Assembly: GCA_963831005.1 (NCBI GenBank) | Contig: CAWHOW010000020.1 | Span: 1-64,000 of the forward strand | Source of the DNA: CAWHOW01 sp963831005 | GTDB taxonomy: Bacteria > Bacteroidota > Bacteroidia > Bacteroidales > CG2-30-32-10 | Direction of reading: 5' to 3' | Length of the DNA stretch: 64,000 nt | Shown: positions 9,701 through 16,953 of the stretch, piece by piece | Position numbering within the stretch: the stretch's first letter is position 1 | How the letters are laid out: every line of letters starts with the position of its first letter | Translations under genes and position numbers: made by a program | Notes under the pieces: generated by a model | Told to the model about the DNA's origin: nothing | Seen by the model: only the letters and a program-made list of their open reading frames with translations | The model's database searches: none

Positions 9701-10592
9701 GAAGTTGTTCAAAGTTGACGTAATAAAATAACACAGAATGCCAATAAGTGCAATGCTTTCCAATGATATTCATTTGTTTCAAAACGAACCAAGAGTGCTT
9801 TAAAAGCATCCAACCAGGCATTGGTTCGCTCTATTACAAACCTACATTTATAAAGTATTTCATCAAATATATTTTCCGACACACATCCATTTCTTTTATT
9901 CATATCAATATTGTCAAAAATTTCATTTTGCATACAATATTGCCGAAACTCTGATACATCAAAACCTGCATCTGCATTAAGAAATAATCCGTCAGTTCGG
10001 ATACCGGAGGCTCTGATATTAGAAAACATCTTATCGGTTGTGTCTACCAAATTATACGCATCATTGTGATTACCAGAAACTGGCTCACTACAAGCTAATG
10101 GGATACCTTGATTATCTGCAATTATTAATAAATTACTTGTTGAACATTTTTTCCTACCCTGATAACCAACTGCTTCTCCACCTCGTTTGGCTGGTGTATG
10201 TGTACCATCTAATTGAATACTTGATAAATCTAGAATGTGCTTGTGTGCTTCTAATACAGATTGCCATACTTTGTTCCAGCTACCATCTTTACTCCATTTT
10301 TGAAAATGATAATATACGCTATTCCATTTGTATGCTGTCCTAAAGAATTGTTTCATTGGTAGCTCTCGCCATTGACAACCCGTCTTTAACCGGTACAGTA
10401 TTGCCGCTACTACTTGATATTTATTGACTTTGGCATTACCCATAGGATTTCCGAATTTTAAATGCGGACAAATCTCTTTTTTATTATACTTTTGTTTATC
10501 ATTATTTTTTTTTGCACCAATGGTACTATTTATTGATTCTCAATATTTATGTGCCATTGGTGTTTTGTCAACAACCGACTTTGAACAACTTC
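9701..10592. mobile_element. IS5-family insertion sequence with intact ends
   Basis: The ends are perfect inverted repeats of at least 15 bases: GAAGTTGTTCAAAGT at 9701-9715, and its complement ending at 10592. Both flanks show the trinucleotide TTA (9698-9700 and 10593-10595), matching the TNA target duplication known for IS5/IS427-group elements. The element carries one transposase on the minus strand. On the right the TTA supplies, on the minus strand, the TAA stop of the glycosyltransferase gene, so the insertion sits exactly at that gene's end. Confidence 0.9.
9709..10443 (-). CDS. IS5-family (IS427-like) transposase
   Basis: This DDE transposase has an N-terminal DUF4096-like region (VVAAILYRLKTGCQWRELP), the first Asp in IQLDGTHTPAKRGG, the second in LNADAGFD and the Glu in VIERTNAWLD. 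The spacing fits a complete catalytic core. The ATG at 10443 gives 244 residues. The same frame is open further upstream (residues reading ICPHLKFGNP just before the Met), so the natural protein may begin earlier at a non-ATG codon or by frameshift. No internal lesion is visible, and with its intact inverted repeats the element looks recently active. Confidence 0.9.
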   Translation of the reverse strand: MGNAKVNKYQVVAAILYRLKTGCQWRELPMKQFFRTAYKWNSVYYHFQKWSKDGSWNKVWQSVLEAHKHILDLSSIQLDGTHTPAKRGGEAVGYQGRKKCSTSNLLIIADNQGIPLACSEPVSGNHNDAYNLVDTTDKMFSNIRASGIRTDGLFLNADAGFDVSEFRQYCMQNEIFDNIDMNKRNGCVSENIFDEILYKCRFVIERTNAWLDAFKALLVRFETNEYHWKALHLLAFCVILLRQL

Positions 10593-11891
10593 TTAAATAA
10601 AATTTAATAAACCAGCAAATGAATTCTCGCAAAAATTATCAATAGCAGTTTGTCTAGCATTTTGAGTCATCTCATTTCTTTCAATATCTGTTGCAAATAA
10701 AACTTTTTTTATAGCATCTGAAATTTCCTTGCTGTCTTTTATAGTAACACTATAGCCATTATAACCATTTATTATATAAGCATCATCAAATAATGAACCC
10801 ATTTTAAATCCTACTACAGGTGTTCCACAAGCTAATGCCTCATTAACCATCATGGGTCCAGCGTCTTCGATGGAGGGACAAACGAATACATCAGAAGCTT
10901 GGTAAACTAATGATAGCAAGCGATAATCTTTAATAAAATCTAGTAAATGTTTTCGAAATTTAATTTTCAATATTAACTCATCTTCCAAATTATTATTACC
11001 AGCAATTAGAATGCATACTTTATCTCTTTCACATTCATTTAAATTTTCCCATAGTATAGAAAGAGCTTCAACTAAGAATTCTCTTCCTTTTCGTTTGTCC
11101 CTTATATTAATGGATCCGGCAAATATAATTTTGTTATTCTCTTTAATATTAAAAATTCTTTTTGCAATATCACGGTTAGCATTAGTAAAAATTGTCAAAT
11201 CTATTGGTACGCTAATAATTAATTTTTCGCCATTTTTAAATAACGTAGATTGATTTGCTTGAAACAAAGACCATCCTGGTGCAACCAAAAGCCCCATATT
11301 ACAAGCTTTAATATTTTTATATTTAATAACCAAATTTGTGTGAGCAAATATCTTAAAATAATCAGTCTTAATAGCAGGACAATCATTACAATCATTTTTA
11401 AACCTATCACAATCCCAAACTACATGACACCCTCCGGTTACTGCATTCATGTCATACATTACCTGGAATACTTTTGCACCAGTACGTTGGTGCAATTCCT
11501 TTAAAACGGTTGTATTAACAAAATTATATGTCAACCCGGCAATTATTATATCAGGGGTAAAAGAAATTGCATCTAATATTTTATCAACAGATACCTCATT
11601 TTCAGTTTCATCTTCTCCGGGGAAAAAAGCATATTCCTGATCAAATTCAATTATCGGGTTTTTTATTTTAAATATTCTTTTTAAAAGGTTAATCAACCTT
11701 ATAAAATAAGATTTCTTTTTCCCTTCATTTGGTATGCAAACAATAAAAGAATCTGTTCTAATTTTATGACGCACCAATAATAATACTTCGAAATTTGCTT
11801 TTACTAAAGCATTTGCCATTCTGTATATAACTTCACTAGCTCCGCCATCAGTATCAAAGGTTGAAAAGAAAATAACTTTTTTGTTTTGCAT
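10593..11891 (-). CDS. GT4 glycosyltransferase with Cys-rich insert
   Basis: This is a 432-residue GT-B enzyme. The N-terminal loop is FFSTFDTDGGASEVIYRMANAL, typical of GT4 acceptor domains. In the middle is a Cys/His cluster, GGCHVVWDCDRF followed by CNDCP, that could bind zinc and is found in a subset of GT4 enzymes. The C-terminal donor domain shows IIFAGSINIRDKRKG and CPSIEDAGPMMVNEALACG, which carries the EX7E pair. The start lies two bases after the wzt stop. The stop codon TAA coincides with the target duplication of the downstream IS5, so the protein is intact despite the insertion. Confidence 0.88.
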   Translation of the reverse strand: MQNKKVIFFSTFDTDGGASEVIYRMANALVKANFEVLLLVRHKIRTDSFIVCIPNEGKKKSYFIRLINLLKRIFKIKNPIIEFDQEYAFFPGEDETENEVSVDKILDAISFTPDIIIAGLTYNFVNTTVLKELHQRTGAKVFQVMYDMNAVTGGCHVVWDCDRFKNDCNDCPAIKTDYFKIFAHTNLVIKYKNIKACNMGLLVAPGWSLFQANQSTLFKNGEKLIISVPIDLTIFTNANRDIAKRIFNIKENNKIIFAGSINIRDKRKGREFLVEALSILWENLNECERDKVCILIAGNNNLEDELILKIKFRKHLLDFIKDYRLLSLVYQASDVFVCPSIEDAGPMMVNEALACGTPVVGFKMGSLFDDAYIINGYNGYSVTIKDSKEISDAIKKVLFATDIERNEMTQNARQTAIDNFCENSFAGLLNFI

Positions 11892-11892
11892 A

Positions 11893-13137
11893 TTAATTTA
11901 TCCAATTAATAAATGAAGCCACAATCCCATTTTCTGTATCACCTTGCTTAGTTGTTTTGATTCCTTTATCAATAATATTAAATACTAAACAAGTGGGTAA
12001 AACTTCAATTATTTCGTATCCAGGAATGTCCAAAGCTACGCTAACTCTAAACCGTCCAGGTAGTAATTTTGAGCTTAATAACTCCCCTAAAATCACCATA
12101 TGTTTGCTCTTTCCAACTGGTAATCGGTCTATCATAATGAAATTATCTAAGGAATCAATGATACCTATATCGCACCTTATTCCTTTTTCATTGGAAATAT
12201 TTTTTATAGTAATTTTAATTTTAATAATATCTTGTGTCGTAAAAGTAGAAGTTAAGATATTTTGATTATTAAGTAATTCTGCTTGTTGAATTTGAGTGGG
12301 TAATTTTTCATTTTCTGAATTATAAAATGCATGTTCAACTACATTATCAGAAATATATTGCTCAATAATATCATTTACAGCACCTATATTAAATGTCTTC
12401 CCATTTTTTAATAATACAACTTTATTACACAATCTTGAAACCGCACCCATATTATGACTTACGAAAAGTATTGTTCTCCCATCACCATTACTTACTTCCT
12501 TCATTTTACCAATAGCTTTTTTCTGGAATTCGGCATCGCCCACAGCCAGCACTTCATCCACTACCAGTATTTCGGGTTCAAGGTGTGCAGCTATGGCAAA
12601 GCCAAGGCGCACTGTCATGCCGCTGGAGTATCGTTTAACAGGTGTGTCAATATAGCGTTCGCAACCTGAGAAATCAACAATTTCATCCATTTTTCTTGTG
12701 ATCTCGGCATTGGTCATGCCCATAATTGCGCCGTTCATAAAAATGTTTTCCCTTCCTGTCAATTCGGGATGGAAGCCTGTTCCCACTTCCAGCAGGGAAG
12801 CAATTCTTCCGTCGGCATGTATACAGCCTGTAGTAGGGGATGTTACCCGGGAAAGTATTTTCAATAAAGTGGATTTGCCTGCGCCGTTCTTACCAATAAT
12901 CCCCAGCACCTCCCCTTTCTTCACTTCAAAATCAATATCCTTTAACGCCCATATATATTCGCTTTCGCCTTTAGTGCTGCGGTCATTTGTTTCGCCTATG
13001 GTCAGGTAAGGGTCTTCCTTTCCCAAAACATTCGTTATCCACCAGCGTTTCAGGTCATGGCTCAGCGTGCGGGTGCTTACAAGTCCCAGCCTGTATTGTT
13101 TGCTAACATTTTCGAATTTTATGGCAACGTCCCCCAT
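11893..13137 (-). CDS. wzt: Polysaccharide ABC exporter ATP-binding subunit
   Basis: The 414-residue protein has an N-terminal ABC domain: Walker A GIIGKNGAGKST, signature RYSSGMTVRLGFAIA, Walker B EILVVDEVLAVGD and the His loop LFVSHNM. A C-terminal beta-rich domain (about residues 270-414) resembles the carbohydrate-binding tail of Wzt proteins that recognise the finished glycan. It should pair with the Wzm permease at 16954-17793 to export undecaprenyl-linked polymer across the inner membrane. The two genes are split by a block of cassettes. Fragments of the first 20 or so codons of this gene occur three more times upstream (13926-13990, 15049-15113, 16282-16343). Confidence 0.93.
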   Translation of the reverse strand: MGDVAIKFENVSKQYRLGLVSTRTLSHDLKRWWITNVLGKEDPYLTIGETNDRSTKGESEYIWALKDIDFEVKKGEVLGIIGKNGAGKSTLLKILSRVTSPTTGCIHADGRIASLLEVGTGFHPELTGRENIFMNGAIMGMTNAEITRKMDEIVDFSGCERYIDTPVKRYSSGMTVRLGFAIAAHLEPEILVVDEVLAVGDAEFQKKAIGKMKEVSNGDGRTILFVSHNMGAVSRLCNKVVLLKNGKTFNIGAVNDIIEQYISDNVVEHAFYNSENEKLPTQIQQAELLNNQNILTSTFTTQDIIKIKITIKNISNEKGIRCDIGIIDSLDNFIMIDRLPVGKSKHMVILGELLSSKLLPGRFRVSVALDIPGYEIIEVLPTCLVFNIIDKGIKTTKQGDTENGIVASFINWIN

Positions 13138-13157
13138 TTTTAATTAAGGATATAATG

Positions 13158-13165
13158 CAAATTTA
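13158..13165 (-). promoter_or_regulatory. Putative -7 promoter element upstream of wzt
   Basis: On the minus strand the bases read TAAATTTG, matching the Bacteroidota -7 consensus TAnnTTTG, about 20 bases before the wzt ATG. No clear -33 TTTG was seen. The same element and surrounding leader are copied at 15134-15141 in front of the wzt fragment there, and a similar TAAATTTG precedes the fragment at 16343. Confidence 0.45.
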
Positions 13166-13424
13166 TATTTATTTAGAGTGTGGGAAAATAGGAAAATAAG
13201 AAGATGGGAAGATAGGAAAATAGGAAGATGAGAAGTTGGCGGAACTTTTTATAAGTCCATATTTCCATACACTTTTCATATATTCTTCAATTCTTAAACT
13301 CTTATTTTCTCATTTTCTCACATTCACTCTCACTTTCTCATATTCTCCCATTCTTACTCTCTCACACTCTTATTTTCTAATATTCTCACTCTCTGATTTA
13401 TAAAAATAAGATAATATGAAAATT
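13166..13424. repeat. Low-complexity GGGAAAATAGG / CTCTCACTTTCTC tract
   Basis: This stretch has no gene. It consists of degenerate purine-rich blocks (GGAAAATAGGAAGATGAG types) followed by pyrimidine-rich blocks (CTCTCACTTTCTCATATTC types). Similar tracts lie at 13800-13925, 14930-15048 and 15159-15330, always at the edges of the S23, Bro-N and RhuM genes. They look like the boundary sequence of inserted cassettes. Confidence 0.6.
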
Positions 13425-13799
13425 TCAGATGCTCCATTTTTCAGGTGATTTTTGCATATTAATCAACATTCCGATGATTTCATCATAAGCATTATCAAGA
13501 AATTTATGATTTTCTTTATCAATATATCCGCACTTTAAAGAAAAATCCAGCCAGTTTTGAGTTTCAGCCGCTTCCGCTTCACTTTCATTAAGCTTTGAAG
13601 AAAATGATTTAGGATATTTCCTTCTATGAAAGGCTTCTGAAATGTTGCTGCAAACTGATCTTGATGAACGCCTGATTTGGTCTGTCAGTGAATATGTTTC
13701 TTCTTTCGGAAATTTTCTTGTGTGTTGAAATATTTCCATTGCCATATCAAATGCCTTTTGATAGACCCTGAGTTTTCTATGACTTTTTATTAGTTCCAC
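13425..13799 (-). CDS. Four-helix bundle protein (S23 / rRNA-intervening-sequence family)
   Basis: At 124 residues it matches the family normally encoded in 23S rRNA intervening sequences and also found free in genomes. Diagnostic parts are LRVYQKAFDMAMEIFQHT, FPKEETYSLTDQIRRSSRSV, SNISEAFHRRKYPKSFSSKL and a tail of helices. The family forms a pentameric helical bundle; its cellular role is unclear. It has nothing to do with polysaccharide export. It sits between wzt and a duplicated wzt fragment, flanked by low-complexity tracts, which marks it as an inserted cassette. A second member is at 54716-55078. Confidence 0.88.
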   Translation of the reverse strand: MELIKSHRKLRVYQKAFDMAMEIFQHTRKFPKEETYSLTDQIRRSSRSVCSNISEAFHRRKYPKSFSSKLNESEAEAAETQNWLDFSLKCGYIDKENHKFLDNAYDEIIGMLINMQKSPEKWSI

Positions 13800-13925
13800 A
13801 ATCGAAATATTTATATATATACCTCATATTTTCTCCTTCTCTCTTATACTCATCTTCTCCTTTTCTCACTCTCTCACCCTCTCACCTTCTGCCACTCATT
13901 CCATCATCCCTTTTATTATCGTCTT
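13800..13925. repeat. Low-complexity CTCTCACCCTCTCACC tract
   Basis: The tract contains the run CTCTCACCTTCTGCCACTC followed by ATTCCATCATCCCTTTTATTA. Nearly the same sequence recurs at about 14994-15046 (CTCTCACCTTCTCCCACTC, then ATTCCATCATCCTTTGCATT). In both places it joins directly to a wzt 5' fragment, so this is a shared cassette boundary. Confidence 0.6.
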
Positions 13926-13990
13926 GTTCTCAACATTCCCAGACGGTATTGCTTGCTTACATTTTTGAATTTTATGGCGATGTCACTCAT
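13926..13990 (-). pseudogene. wzt 5'-end fragment, copy 2
   Basis: An ATG at 13990 opens MSDIAIKFKNVSKQYRLGM, aligning with the first 19 residues of the intact Wzt (MGDVAIKFENVSKQYRLGL). Homology then stops. The frame meets other sequence at the same point where copy 3 diverges. The fragment lies between the Bro-N stop and the S23 cassette, and upstream homology begins only at the ATG. Confidence 0.88.
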
Positions 13991-13992
13991 TT

Positions 13993-14829
13993 TTAATTTA
14001 ATTCTTTATTCTTTTTACCTGCTATCTTTCTGGCATTTTGTTTGGAAATTACTTTTTTCCCGGTTTTTGCTTCAATTTCTTTTCTTGTATTTCCTGCAAT
14101 TGTACCTCCTTGTTTTGCAATTTTCCGGCTGTCTTTAAAAGTTTTCGGATCCTTCTCTTTAGAAATTTCAGTCGTTGTCGCTTCAGCCAACATATTTAAC
14201 ACCAATTCCAGATTGGTCATGTGATCGCGCAGATTTTCTCTTTTCAGTTCTTTGAATTTTTTGTACTGCTTTGTTGTATAACCGCTCCACGCTTGTGTAA
14301 TTTCATCGGTAAGGATGGCGTATTCCTGTCCTTTTTTTACTCCGCGAGTTTCCCATTCATCTGTGAGCTCTTTTCGTACCTCAATACTTTTTAGCCTCTG
14401 ATTGATCCAATTTTTTGAATAACCCTTGCGCAAATAGGTTTCCATTAAACGGTCAATCCCTTTTTCAGGGTCTTCAATTTCATCTATCCTTTCACTTCCT
14501 ACGCGGGCAAGCCAGAGTTTAAACGGCTCTGCATTTGGCGATGGAACTGATTGTATGAGCCGAAAGAGTTGCTCGGTATCAGCAACATCTGTTTTATAAA
14601 ACTTACCATCAGAGGATTGCATTTTCAGTTGGTTACAATTTGTAACCAACTCGCTACCCTCCTTTTTTAATCTGCTTTTCAGAACTTTCCAATAATTGTT
14701 TGGATTTTCACTTCCTGTCAAAACCCTAATTACATCAACAATTGAAAAATACCATTTTTCAAGCACATCGTCCCAAATGGTTCGTATTTTCTGATCTTTG
14801 AATAATTTGATTGCTGTTTCTTTTGTCAT
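13993..14829 (-). CDS. Bro-N domain protein (phage antirepressor-like)
   Basis: The 278-residue protein begins KLFKDQKIRTIWDDVLEKWYFSIVDVI, the DNA-binding Bro-N fold found in phage antirepressors and baculovirus BRO proteins. The region VADTEQLFRLIQSVPSPNAEPFKLWLARVG is also diagnostic of the chromosomal version. The C-terminus (after about residue 200) is rich in Lys and helical, ending with a basic tail. Such genes are common single-gene accessories in Bacteroidota; their function is not established. It sits between wzt fragments 2 and 3 and is bounded by low-complexity tracts, so it is treated as an inserted cassette rather than part of a prophage. Confidence 0.82.
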   Translation of the reverse strand: MTKETAIKLFKDQKIRTIWDDVLEKWYFSIVDVIRVLTGSENPNNYWKVLKSRLKKEGSELVTNCNQLKMQSSDGKFYKTDVADTEQLFRLIQSVPSPNAEPFKLWLARVGSERIDEIEDPEKGIDRLMETYLRKGYSKNWINQRLKSIEVRKELTDEWETRGVKKGQEYAILTDEITQAWSGYTTKQYKKFKELKRENLRDHMTNLELVLNMLAEATTTEISKEKDPKTFKDSRKIAKQGGTIAGNTRKEIEAKTGKKVISKQNARKIAGKKNKELN

Positions 14830-14879
14830 ATTGCTTCCTTAAATAGGGAATAAGTATTTCAAAAAGTTATCATTTCATT

Positions 14880-15048
14880 TTGTTCTTTGTTTATTACCAA
14901 CTACTGTCTGATATTCCACCTTCTCCAGATTCTCTTATTCTCCGTTTCGCCCCATCGCTTCGTCTACATTTCTCATATTCTCCTTTTTTCACTCTCACAC
15001 CCTCTCACCTTCTCCCACTCATTCCATCATCCTTTGCATTATCATCCA
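14880..15048. repeat. Low-complexity CT-rich tract before wzt copy 3
   Basis: Mostly pyrimidine-rich degenerate repeats (CTCTTATTCTCCGTTTC, TTTTTTCACTCTCACACCC). No coding frame here looks real. Its right end (14994-15046) duplicates the boundary sequence at 13873-13925. Confidence 0.55.
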
Positions 15049-15158
15049 GTACTCACAAGTCCCAGACGGTATTGCTTGCTTATATTTTCGAATTTTATGG
15101 CAACGTCGCCCATTTTTAATTAAGGATATAATGCAAATTTATATTTATTTAGAGTGTA
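15049..15158 (-). pseudogene. wzt 5'-end fragment with leader, copy 3
   Basis: An ATG at 15113 opens MGDVAIKFENISKQYRLGLVST followed by a stop. This is the first 22 codons of wzt with one amino-acid change. Homology also covers about 45 bases upstream, including the TAAATTTG -7 element (15134-15141) and the start of the adjacent purine-rich tract. The duplicated unit therefore carries a promoter-like leader, a start site and about 22 codons. It lies directly upstream of the Bro-N cassette. Confidence 0.9.
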
Positions 15159-15337
15159 GGAAGATGGGAAAATGGGAAGGTGGCAGAACACCCTATAACT
15201 TTCGTCAACTCAATATTTTCAAATATTCTCATATTCTAACTCTCTCACTTTCCTATTTTTTCACGTTCTCCCATTCTCACTCACGCTCTTATTTTCTCAA
15301 ATACATCTCTGGTGTCAGTTTCATTTCAGCTTTTTGA
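15159..15337. repeat. Low-complexity tract beside RhuM cassette
   Basis: Purine-rich GGAAGATGGGAAAATGGG blocks pass into CT-rich blocks (TCTCACTTTCC, CACGTTCTCCCATTCTC). No gene is seen except that the ancestral RhuM reading frame (ELDAMELIKKLK then stop) ends at about 15322. Confidence 0.5.
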
Positions 15338-16225
15338 TCAATTCCATCGCATCAAGTTCAATCTTTGAAAAGGCAAACCATAGTTCGGCAGGCTCACTAC
15401 AGGTTTTTTGCCAAGATCTTTTAGGGAATCTCCAATATGATAAATCGTGGCATTGTCAATAATTAAAAATCGGTCGTGCGATTTTGTAAAATTTTTTACT
15501 TCAACTGTTGAATATTGTTTATTAAATAATTTTAAATCCAGCTTTAATTGTTTTGAAATGGAAGATGTATATATAGTTGCTGTTACATTGCTGTTTCTTT
15601 TCGACAACATTGTCAATACACTTTCATCCACATAATTATCGATAAGGACAATAGATTCCTTTGCTGATTTTATAATACCCGATACAAACTGGTAGGCATC
15701 GAATATTTGCCCATCATAAAAGATACCCTCGTTTGGAACCAGGTTTGTTTTTATCAGCAAGTCAAATTTTTGATCATGCTCAGACAACTTTTTTTCTATC
15801 CTGTCAATTCGATGACTTATGACATAACCTTTCAATAAATAATCTTTAAGCACACGATTTGCCCATATACGAAACTGCGTGCCACGAATAGAATTGACCC
15901 TATATCCAATAGAAATTATCATTTCCAAATTATAATAGTCAATATTACGTGAAACTATTCTGTTCCCTTCGGTCTGAACTGTTCGGAATTTCCGAACAGT
16001 TGCTTCAGGCTCTAATTCTTTTGATTGATAAATTTGCTTAATATGCTCACTTACATTTGCTTTACTTGTAGAAAAAAAGGTAACAATTTGTATTTGTGTA
16101 AGCCAGATGGTATCATTTTCAACTCGTACTTCAATCTGAAAATTTGGGCTATCAGAATCCTGATATAATACTATTTCGCCATTGTCAGAATGGTAATTCA
16201 TTTCTTCAGGTTCAATTCTTTTCAC
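15338..16225 (-). CDS. RhuM-family protein with PLD-like C-terminal domain; tail altered
   Basis: The N-terminal half is the RhuM/virulence-protein DNA-binding type: IWLTQIQIVTFFSTSKANVSEHI, ATVRKFRTVQTEGNR, YNLEMIISIGYRVNS. The C-terminal half (about residues 170-285) looks like a single phospholipase-D-type domain (ESIVLIDNYVDESVL, SHDRFLIID), with His-x-x-x-x-x-x-Asp but no clear Lys. After DLGKK the protein ends in an unusual tail (PVVSLPNYGLPF). Removing 23 bases at about 15372-15394 restores the family-like ending WFAFSKIELDAMELI. A small repeat insertion therefore replaced the native C-terminus. It is likely an accessory cassette; function unknown. Confidence 0.8.
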   Translation of the reverse strand: MKRIEPEEMNYHSDNGEIVLYQDSDSPNFQIEVRVENDTIWLTQIQIVTFFSTSKANVSEHIKQIYQSKELEPEATVRKFRTVQTEGNRIVSRNIDYYNLEMIISIGYRVNSIRGTQFRIWANRVLKDYLLKGYVISHRIDRIEKKLSEHDQKFDLLIKTNLVPNEGIFYDGQIFDAYQFVSGIIKSAKESIVLIDNYVDESVLTMLSKRNSNVTATIYTSSISKQLKLDLKLFNKQYSTVEVKNFTKSHDRFLIIDNATIYHIGDSLKDLGKKPVVSLPNYGLPFQRLNLMRWN

Positions 16226-16281
16226 GATTATGGATACACATTACTTTAACGCTGTCATTCATCAAAAAGATAATAAAGGGG

Positions 16282-16343
16282 ATCACCAGCTCAAGCCGGC
16301 ATTGCTTGCTAATATTTTTGAGTTTTATGGCTGTGTCGCCCAT
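16282..16343 (-). pseudogene. wzt 5'-end fragment, copy 4
   Basis: An ATG at 16343 opens MGDTAIKLKNISKQCRLEL, the most diverged copy of the first 19 or so Wzt residues. A TAAATTTG element lies just upstream. The RhuM cassette follows. Its greater divergence suggests it is the oldest of the three duplications. Confidence 0.82.
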
Positions 16344-16361
16344 TTTAAATTCAAATTTAAG

Positions 16362-16413
16362 TCCCTTCTCTACACGTAGAGAAGGGATTTAGGGATGAGT
16401 ATAAAAACATAAA
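16362..16413. repeat. Left flank of DUF559 cassette: hairpin plus direct repeat
   Basis: TCCCTTCTCTACACGTAGAG then AAGGGA (16362-16387) is a near-perfect palindrome. It is followed by a 32-base segment (16382-16413) reading AAGGGATTTAGGG, then AGTATAAAAACATAAA. That segment recurs with two mismatches at 16872-16903 on the other side of the DUF559 gene. Confidence 0.75.
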
Positions 16414-16785
16414 TTATTTTTCTTTCCCAAGTGCAATACAAATTTTTCCCTTAACCACTTCTATATTATTTATTTCTTCATTCTTTATTCGCAGAACTTT
16501 AATGCCTTTATCCTTTAGTATCATTTCCCTGTTTTTATCTTGTTCAACTTGGTAATCGTGTATTTTCCCATCTATTTCAATTGCAAGTTTATATTGGGCA
16601 CAATAAAAGTCGGGAACAAAAAAGAAAAAATCATTACTAATATTTTCATAAATTATAGAATGTTGCCTTAAGAACTTTATTCCTTTAAATTTTCTATTTC
16701 TTAATTCCTGCCATAAAAGTTGTTCAGATGGTGTCTGACCTTTCCGAAACTTACGGACCAATTCTTTAATTTCATTATATTTCAT
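16414..16785 (-). CDS. DUF559 endonuclease-like protein
   Basis: The 123-residue protein has the DUF559 pattern, a Vsr-like PD-(D/E)xK fold: RKGQTPSEQLLWQELRNRKF, KFLRQHSIIY, FVPDFYCAQYKLAIEIDGKIHD and GIKVLRIKNEEI. The catalytic set PDF...EIDG is present. Members are common in Bacteroidota, usually alone and surrounded by repeats; no biological role is settled. Here the gene is bracketed by 32-base direct repeats and lies between wzm and the wzt fragments, so it is read as another inserted single-gene cassette. Confidence 0.87.
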   Translation of the reverse strand: MKYNEIKELVRKFRKGQTPSEQLLWQELRNRKFKGIKFLRQHSIIYENISNDFFFFVPDFYCAQYKLAIEIDGKIHDYQVEQDKNREMILKDKGIKVLRIKNEEINNIEVVKGKICIALGKEK

Positions 16786-16804
16786 AGTTTAATTGTTTTT
16801 TCAG

Positions 16805-16905
16805 ACTCACTCCTGCCCCCTCTCTGCACGCAAAGAGGGGAACCTATTAAGTTCCTTTCCTATTTATAAATAAGGGATTTAGGGGTTAGTATAAAAACAT
16901 AAAAC
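16805..16905. repeat. Right flank of DUF559 cassette: palindrome plus direct repeat
   Basis: CCCCTCTCTGCACGCAAAGA then GGGG is a second version of the palindrome found on the left side. The direct repeat AAGGGATTTAGGGGTTAGTA then TAAAAACATAAA covers 16872-16903. Recombination between the two 32-base repeats would excise the gene. Confidence 0.75.
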
Positions 16906-16953
16906 AATATCCTTCATTTCAACAATTAAACGATTAAACAGTTCAACATCCTC

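Noticed and set aside
14880..15123. Plus-strand open frames in the CT-rich tract
   Set aside because: They translate to Ser/Pro/Leu/His-rich filler from low-complexity DNA, have no ribosome site and overlap the wzt fragment.
13993..16225. Prophage remnant (Bro-N and RhuM genes)
   Set aside because: No integrase, structural or lysis genes are nearby. Each gene stands alone between wzt fragments and low-complexity tracts.
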